Assembly (NCBI GenBank): GCA_903870275.1
Contig: CAIQCK010000034.1
Location: 1 to 64,000 of the forward strand
Origin: an uncultured bacterium
GTDB lineage: Bacteria > Verrucomicrobiota > Verrucomicrobiia > CAIQCK01
DNA: 64,000 bases
Reading direction: 5' to 3'
Positions 59,695 to 64,000 of the stretch are shown one piece after another. The notes under the pieces were generated by a model. The model ran no database searches. It saw only the letters and a program-made list of their open reading frames with translations, and was not told where the DNA came from. The position numbers were made by a program, and so were the translations under genes. The first letter of the stretch is position 1. Every line of letters starts with the position of its first letter.

Positions 59695-60672
59695 TTAATT
59701 TGCCATGGCTTCCTTCAAGCACGACGGGCAAAGCGATTTCGATCCAAGAGAACCGTCAAATGGATTGAAAAACTCAGCCAATTCACTCACTGGGAACTGC
59801 CCTCCGCATCTACGACAAGGCCGCTTAAGTTCCGTTCCGCAAAGCGCGCATTTGTCGAAGTCTTTGGACCAGTCGTGCCCGTTGCTTCGTGTCTTGCCAC
59901 ACTTACTGCATTTCTCGCAATCAGACTTCCAATCGTGCCCGACGTCACGTGTCTTGCCGCACTTTTGGCAAATACAGCCATCCCAAGCGTGTGCGATGGT
60001 GTGAGCCTCATTCGATGCGCCATCGTATACAACGAAACACTTGGCTTCTCCACCTTTGAGTCCGATATGCAGAATGCGATATGTATATTTACTAGAATCC
60101 ATTATGTGGCTGCCAAAGGTTTTCATCGCTAAAGACGGCACATCTACTGAATGCATTGGTTTGGTAACCCACAAAAAACCAACTTTCCCTGTGTCTTTGT
60201 CCTGTGCCTTGAACTCCGGCAAAATATCCATCAAGAAGGCCGCCATTTGCTCGGTGCTAGGTTTGATGGGATGAGATGTGACCAATAGCACAAACCGAAT
60301 CGTGCCTTGTGGTTTACACCTACCGCATGACCCACACTTGCAGCCGCTCCATTGGTGTGCATCCATTCGCTCTGACCCGCAGCGGGTGCATTTCTCGCAA
60401 TCCTTGCTCCAATCGTGTCCCCCATCTCGCGTCTTACCACATTTCGAACACTTTTCACAATTCTTGCCCCAGTCATGCTGGTCGTTTCGGGTCTTGCCAC
60501 ACTTTGAGCATTTGCAGCCGTCCCATGTGTGAGCATCCGGTCGGGTGGTTCCGCAAACAGAGCACTCGTTGCAGTCATCGCTCCAATCATGTTGTTCGTT
60601 CCGAATCTTCCCGCACTTGGAACACTGACAGCCTTCCCAAGCGTGTATGCCAAAGGTGCATCCGATGCTCAT
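59695..60672 (-). CDS. Cys-rich tandem zinc-ribbon-repeat protein
   Basis: A 325-aa cytosolic protein with no signal. Residues about 10-118 contain six units of C-x2-C-G-x-x-R-x4-H-x-W (C17-C20 to W30, C37-C40 to W50, C55-C58 to W68, C75-C78 to W88, C95-C98 to W108, C113-C116). A central alpha/beta-like domain of about 105 residues follows (IRFVLLVTSHPIKP ... FVVYDGA), then three more units from about 235 and a last CRRCGGQF...CPSC knuckle. Repeat units of this form probably bind zinc. I do not recognise the central domain. Codon use is less GC-rich than in the neighbours, suggesting transfer. GGGAG precedes the ATG. Confidence 0.75.
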   Translation of the reverse strand: MSIGCTFGIHAWEGCQCSKCGKIRNEQHDWSDDCNECSVCGTTRPDAHTWDGCKCSKCGKTRNDQHDWGKNCEKCSKCGKTRDGGHDWSKDCEKCTRCGSERMDAHQWSGCKCGSCGRCKPQGTIRFVLLVTSHPIKPSTEQMAAFLMDILPEFKAQDKDTGKVGFLWVTKPMHSVDVPSLAMKTFGSHIMDSSKYTYRILHIGLKGGEAKCFVVYDGASNEAHTIAHAWDGCICQKCGKTRDVGHDWKSDCEKCSKCGKTRSNGHDWSKDFDKCALCGTELKRPCRRCGGQFPVSELAEFFNPFDGSLGSKSLCPSCLKEAMAN

Positions 60673-60813
60673 GATTCTTCTCCCATTTATTCATTTCTTG
60701 TTGTTTACGCGGCCAAACCAATTATCAATCACCACCTCCACTACGTCACCGTCACTTCGACTTCGGGGCTGAAGGGGCCGACGTTGGTGTCGTTGACGCC
60801 GCAGACTTTCCAT

Positions 60814-61674
60814 TTATCCTCCCACCGCGATGCTCTTCTCGTCGCTCCAGAGGCCGACTTGCTGGTCGTTGACGCGGTAGATGGCGCGGTATTTCCATTT
60901 CACGGGGGTGGTCGGCCGCGGGGTGGTGTCCACGTAGCCGGGGGTGGTGTCGAAGGCAAGGGGCACGAAGCCTTTGCTGTCGTTGCGGTCCACTTGGATT
61001 TCGATCATGTCCAGGAACGCGCTGTAGCCGCCCCAGCCCCAGTCAATGTTGACGCCGGTGGCGAGGATCGTGGGAGTAAAGTCCGGCTTGAGGGTGGTGA
61101 AGTCGGGGCCGGTTTGTTGCGCGCCGACGATGCCGATGTCGGAGCCGATGGCTTCGGTGTAGCCGCTGCTGTCCTTGATGGTCTGGACGAGGGCAAAGAT
61201 GCGGTTGAGCGCACCGGTGTTCACGGCCACGACACCGGTTGGCAGCGTTGGCGGGGTAAAGACGGGCAGCACCATGAGCGCGGAGCCGTCGCCGCTCTGC
61301 GCATCGGAGGCGGCGTCGGTGCAGGCCAGCGACCACGCGCGGGCGGCGGGGAGCCAGGACTGGAGGACATAGAGCAACCAGCGGGCGTCAGCGACGGCGG
61401 CGGTGACTTGAGAGGAGTCGAGGCCGAGGACGGTGGCGTAGCCAGCCAGTTTGTTGCGGAAGTTCTCCAACCAGATGATCTGGTCGGCGACGCGGATGGG
61501 ATAATAGACTTGCCTTCTCATTTTCTTTCCTTTCTTTGGCGGTTGATTGGTCGGTGGCGGGTTGACTGGCGGCACGTAACCGGGGTCGCCCGGCTCAAGT
61601 TGGTAGCTGGGGTCGCCCCAGCGGCTGTTCGGGTCGTCGAACTTGAACCCGGAGTCGAATTTGATGATTTTCAT
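60814..61674 (-). CDS. Hypothetical verrucomicrobial protein, two possible starts
   Basis: 286 aa from 61674, or 235 aa from an internal ATG at 61519-61521 (residue 52), which has a much stronger Shine-Dalgarno sequence (AAAGGAAAG) 4 nt upstream. The first 51 residues are Pro/Gly rich (GDPSYQLEPGDPGYVPP). From residue 52 the protein starts MRRQVYYPIRVADQIIWLENF, a helical region follows to about 120, then a beta-rich C-terminal part ending in WKYRAIYRVNDQQVGLWSDE, reminiscent of a fibronectin III-like domain. Similar proteins occur in Verrucomicrobiota and Bacteroidota but I know of no function. Its first ATG overlaps the stop of the repeat-containing ORF upstream (ATGA). Confidence 0.55.
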   Translation of the reverse strand: MKIIKFDSGFKFDDPNSRWGDPSYQLEPGDPGYVPPVNPPPTNQPPKKGKKMRRQVYYPIRVADQIIWLENFRNKLAGYATVLGLDSSQVTAAVADARWLLYVLQSWLPAARAWSLACTDAASDAQSGDGSALMVLPVFTPPTLPTGVVAVNTGALNRIFALVQTIKDSSGYTEAIGSDIGIVGAQQTGPDFTTLKPDFTPTILATGVNIDWGWGGYSAFLDMIEIQVDRNDSKGFVPLAFDTTPGYVDTTPRPTTPVKWKYRAIYRVNDQQVGLWSDEKSIAVGG

Positions 61675-62309
61675 GCATAAGTGGCGTATTTCCTATCAAT
61701 TGGGATGAATCCCCTGCGGCGGGTAATGCATCCCCCGCCGTAGGTGAGCAATCCCTCGCGGCAGGTGATGAATCCCCTGGGGTTGGTGATGCATCCCTTG
61801 GCGCAAGGGATCAATCCCTCGGCGCTGGTGATGCATCCCCCGGCATAAGGGATGAATCCCTTGAGACAGGTGATGAATCTCCCGGCGCTGGTGATGCGTC
61901 CCTTGCCGCAAGTGATCAATCTCCTGGCGCTGGAGATGAATCCCTTTTCGTCGGAGATGAATCCCCCGGCGCAGGAGATCAATCCCTTGACGCAAGGGAT
62001 GAAGCCCCGGAGGCCGGACGACCATTCCTCGCGCTGGCAGGAAAAAACCTTGGGGCGGGGGATGAATCTTCGGGAACAGAAAAGCAATCCCGCGCGTTGG
62101 CTGGTGAATCGTTCGCGTCGAGGGATGAATGCGGCGCGGCGCGGGATGCATCCCGCGAGAGGCGCTATGCGCCGGATGCCCCGAAAGCTTTCGCTGTTGC
62201 GCTGTTGCGCTGTTGCGCTGTTGCGCTGTTGCGCTGTTGCGCTGTTGCGCTGTTGCGCTGTTGCGCTGTTGCGCTGTTGCGCTGTTGCGCTGTTGTAACA
62301 GGTTATCAT
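61671..62309 (-). CDS. Repeat-encoded 212-aa ORF, possibly phase-variable
   Basis: A minus-strand frame with AGGAG 6 nt upstream of the ATG at 62309. Residues about 7-39 are octapeptide repeats NSATAQQR, encoded by thirteen 8-bp units. The rest consists of heptads of the pattern G-(F/C/L)-I-(T/P/S)-x3, encoded by twenty-two 21-bp units. The stop overlaps the ATG of the next gene (ATGA), which favours translation. Against it: no known domain, and two alternative minus-strand and plus-strand frames are also open over the 21-bp array, as expected for any stop-free repeat. A change in the number of 8-bp units would shift the frame. Confidence 0.35.
   Translation of the reverse strand: MITCYNSATAQQRNSATAQQRNSATAQQRNSATAQQRNSESFRGIRRIAPLAGCIPRRAAFIPRRERFTSQRAGLLFCSRRFIPRPKVFSCQREEWSSGLRGFIPCVKGLISCAGGFISDEKGFISSARRLITCGKGRITSAGRFITCLKGFIPYAGGCITSAEGLIPCAKGCITNPRGFITCREGLLTYGGGCITRRRGFIPIDRKYATYA
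61704..62165. repeat. Twenty-two tandem copies of a 21-bp repeat
   Basis: Units of exactly 21 bp run without a break from 61704 to 62165 (462 bp). The consensus begins GATGAATCCC and ends near GGCGCTGGT; the first 15 copies are close, the last seven more diverged. The unit is a multiple of three, so all frames give heptapeptide repeats (D-x-S-x-G-x-G in the plus frame beginning at 61704). There are no spacers, so it is not CRISPR. Confidence 0.9.
62193..62296. repeat. Thirteen tandem copies of an 8-bp repeat
   Basis: The octamer GCTGTTGC is repeated 13 times (12 perfect; the last ends in T). The unit is not a multiple of three, so slippage changes reading frame. It lies 28-131 nt past the 21-bp array and inside the 5' part of the minus-strand ORF 61671-62309. 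The array also lies 133 nt upstream of the Gfo/Idh gene at 62430. Confidence 0.92.
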
Positions 62310-62429
62310 CCTCGGCTCCTATTCCTGCTTCGGGTTTTATAGGACCAAGACGAAGGCGCGCGCAAGGACATTTTTCAATGACAGCGCGTAGCGCGAGTGC
62401 TTATGGTAGCGGAAACGAAAGGCACTGAC

Positions 62430-63779
62430 ATGAACCGGCGAAACTTCATCACGACTTCCGTCGCGGCAGCGTTCAGCCTGCCGGCGTTCTCCATCCTCGG
62501 CGCGGAATCGCCGGCGAAGAAATACCGCACCGCGCTCATCGGCTGCGGCTGGTGGGGCGGCAACATCCTGCGCGAGGCGCTGGCCAGCGGCGCGTGCGAT
62601 GTTGTCGCTCTCTGCGACGTGGACACGCGGCAGATGGACCGGCTGTTCGAGAACGTCACGCAGCTCGCCGGCCAGCAGCCGAAGCGTTACAAGGATTACC
62701 GCGAGCTGCTCGCGAAGGAGAAACCGGAGATCGCCATCGTCGCCACGCCGGACCATTGGCACGCGCTGCCGATGATCGCCGCCGTGCAGGCCGGCGCGCA
62801 CGTCTATGTCGAGAAGCCCATCAGCCACACCATCAACGAAGGCCGGGCGATGGTGAAGGCCGCGCGCGACGCCGGCCGCGTCGTGCAGGTCGGCACGCAT
62901 CGGCGCATCTCACCGCACAACGTCTCGGGCCGCGAGTTCATCCGCTCCGGCAAGCTCGGCAAGCTCGGCATGGTGCGCTGCTTCATTGCCTACGGTGGCG
63001 GACCGGAGACGCCGCTCAAGAACAGTGAGCCGCCGAAGGAACTCGATTGGGACTTCTGGTGCGGCCCCGCGCCGTTGCGGCCGTTCAACGGCGGCGGTGA
63101 CGCGAGAAATCCGTGGCGCGGCGCGCTCCATCCGCGCGGTTTCCGCAACTACCTCGATTACGCCAACGGCCAGCTCGGCGACTGGGGCATCCACTGGCTC
63201 GACCAGGTCCTCTGGATTACCGGCGAGCAATGGCCGCGCAAGGTTTATTCCACCGGCGGCCGGCCGGTCAAAGGCCCGCCCGTGTTGACGAAGGAGGAGC
63301 AGACCTCCGACGCGCCCGACCATCAGGTCGCCACGTTCGAATTCGAACCGTTTACGGTGCTCTGGGAACACCGCCTCTTCGCCGGCAACGACGCCGAGAA
63401 GGGCGAGAACGTCGGCTGCTACTTCTACGGCGAGAATGGCACCTTCCACATGGCCTGGCAAAAAGGCTGGACGTTCTATCCCTCCGCCAAAGGCGAGCCG
63501 GTCCGGCACGAAGAGCCGCGCCTCAATCAGCCCGACGGCCAGAACATCAAGGAACTCTGGGCCGACTTCCTCGGCGCAATCCAGACTGGCCGCCGTCCCA
63601 TCAGCCACATCGAGGACATCCAGCGCTCCACCAACTGCGCGCTGCTGGGCATGCTCTCCTACAAGCTCGGCCGCAGCGTCCAGTGGGACGGCGCGACGCA
63701 AACCATCGTCGGCGACGCCGAGGCGAACAAACTCCTCAGCCGCCCCTACCGCGGCTCGTGGAAGTATCCAGTGGTTTGA
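62430..63779 (+). CDS. Gfo/Idh/MocA family oxidoreductase, Tat-exported
   Basis: A 449-aa NAD(P)-dependent oxidoreductase. Tat signal NRRNFITTS (2-10), ending near residue 25 (ILGAE). Rossmann start ALIGCGWWGG (about 35-44) and EKP motif at E128-K129-P130, followed by ISHTINEG. The C-terminal domain includes WDFWCGPAP and GDWGIHWLDQVLW, typical of the exported planctomycete/verrucomicrobial subfamily. The ATG at 62430 has AAAGG upstream. It is only distantly related to the Gfo/Idh protein at 8005. Substrate unknown; probably a sugar or sugar lactone. Confidence 0.9.
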   Translation: MNRRNFITTSVAAAFSLPAFSILGAESPAKKYRTALIGCGWWGGNILREALASGACDVVALCDVDTRQMDRLFENVTQLAGQQPKRYKDYRELLAKEKPEIAIVATPDHWHALPMIAAVQAGAHVYVEKPISHTINEGRAMVKAARDAGRVVQVGTHRRISPHNVSGREFIRSGKLGKLGMVRCFIAYGGGPETPLKNSEPPKELDWDFWCGPAPLRPFNGGGDARNPWRGALHPRGFRNYLDYANGQLGDWGIHWLDQVLWITGEQWPRKVYSTGGRPVKGPPVLTKEEQTSDAPDHQVATFEFEPFTVLWEHRLFAGNDAEKGENVGCYFYGENGTFHMAWQKGWTFYPSAKGEPVRHEEPRLNQPDGQNIKELWADFLGAIQTGRRPISHIEDIQRSTNCALLGMLSYKLGRSVQWDGATQTIVGDAEANKLLSRPYRGSWKYPVV

Positions 63780-63989
63780 AGCGGGAGAACGCTGAGGTTT
63801 ATCTCACGCAAAGACGCAAAGTCGCCAAGACACTTTGCGTCGTTGCGTCGTTGCGTGACACATACCGTTTATCCTCTGCGTCTCCGCGTCCTCTGCATCT
63901 CTGCGTTGAATTCCGCCATGCAGGAAATAGACGGGCGCAACGGGACGGAATGTGCTAGCCTCGCCACCCGAAATCGGAGATTACGAAAA
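63780..63989. other. Intergenic repeat-like text
   Basis: The gap carries phrases such as CGCAAAGACGCAAAG and CTGCGTCTCCGCGTCCTCTGC, which look like the short dispersed repeats common between genes of this phylum. A hairpin (CGCAAAG 63815-63821 with CTTTGCG 63833-63839) may end the Gfo/Idh transcript, but it lacks a T-run. Confidence 0.4.
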
Positions 63990-64000
63990 ATGAAAACGAC
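63990..64000 (+). CDS. Start of a gene cut by the window edge
   Basis: ATG at 63990 preceded by GGAGA about 9 nt upstream; only MKT can be read before the window ends. Nothing can be said of the product. Confidence 0.3.

Noticed and set aside
61704-62296. Repeat arrays as a CRISPR locus
   Set aside because: Units are contiguous with no unique spacers, and no cas gene is nearby.

Overview
The window looks like chromosomal DNA of a high-GC member of the Verrucomicrobiota, most likely the Pedosphaera/Limisphaerales group (inference from gene content; no rRNA is present). Supporting features are two S1 sulfatases beside glycoside hydrolases, Tat-exported Gfo/Idh/MocA oxidoreductases, exported PQQ-propeller and FAD/discoidin proteins, a DUF6259 protein, TlpA-like thioredoxins with a WGHW motif, and many short palindromic dispersed repeats between genes. 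No rRNA, tRNA, CRISPR array or complete insertion sequence was found.

Layout. 0.3-13.6 kb: a glycan-degradation locus (GH2, GH20 and DUF6259 on the minus strand; sulfatase, Gfo/Idh, second sulfatase and Nudix on the plus strand). It is interrupted by a type II restriction-modification pair with visibly lower GC, and carries the broken 3' end of another sulfatase. 13.6-20.3 kb: a repeat-rich gap, ilvC with a terminator and promoter, an SGNH hydrolase, an isochorismatase-family hydrolase and a 1167-aa double-FAD exported protein. 20.7-28.8 kb: a large LRR/lectin-like protein, a 1-kb gap full of small repeats, two PQQ-propeller proteins and a lactonase. 28.8-33.7 kb: housekeeping genes (SurA/PpiD-like chaperone, orphan RelE-like protein, family-4 UDG, rluD, lgt).

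33.8-47.4 kb is a signalling island. A minus-strand operon (RsbW-like kinase, STAS antagonist, ThDP enzyme, cNMP-binding SpoIIE-type phosphatase) stands back to back with a plus-strand operon. The latter encodes a three-domain ABC substrate-binding protein, a STAS fusion protein, permease, ATPase, another STAS protein, a CHASE-type hybrid histidine kinase with two receivers, and a CheY-like regulator. Together they look like a partner-switching network wired to a TrpXYZ-type ABC transporter.

47.5-64 kb: a sugar-isomerase-like protein, a TPR/coiled-coil protein and a GH-A/CBM enzyme. Next comes a TlpA-like thioredoxin whose first active-site Cys codon is an in-frame TGA followed by a SECIS-like hairpin (candidate selenoprotein). 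A PyrR-attenuated pyrimidine operon follows (leader, pyrR-pyrB-pyrC-DUF4230-carA). Then come a Cys-rich zinc-ribbon-repeat protein, a hypothetical protein, a striking block of 22 x 21-bp and 13 x 8-bp tandem repeats that may be phase-variable, and a final Gfo/Idh oxidoreductase.

Several genes have no Shine-Dalgarno sequence but have sigma70-like hexamers placed so that transcripts would start almost at the ATG, suggesting leaderless mRNAs.
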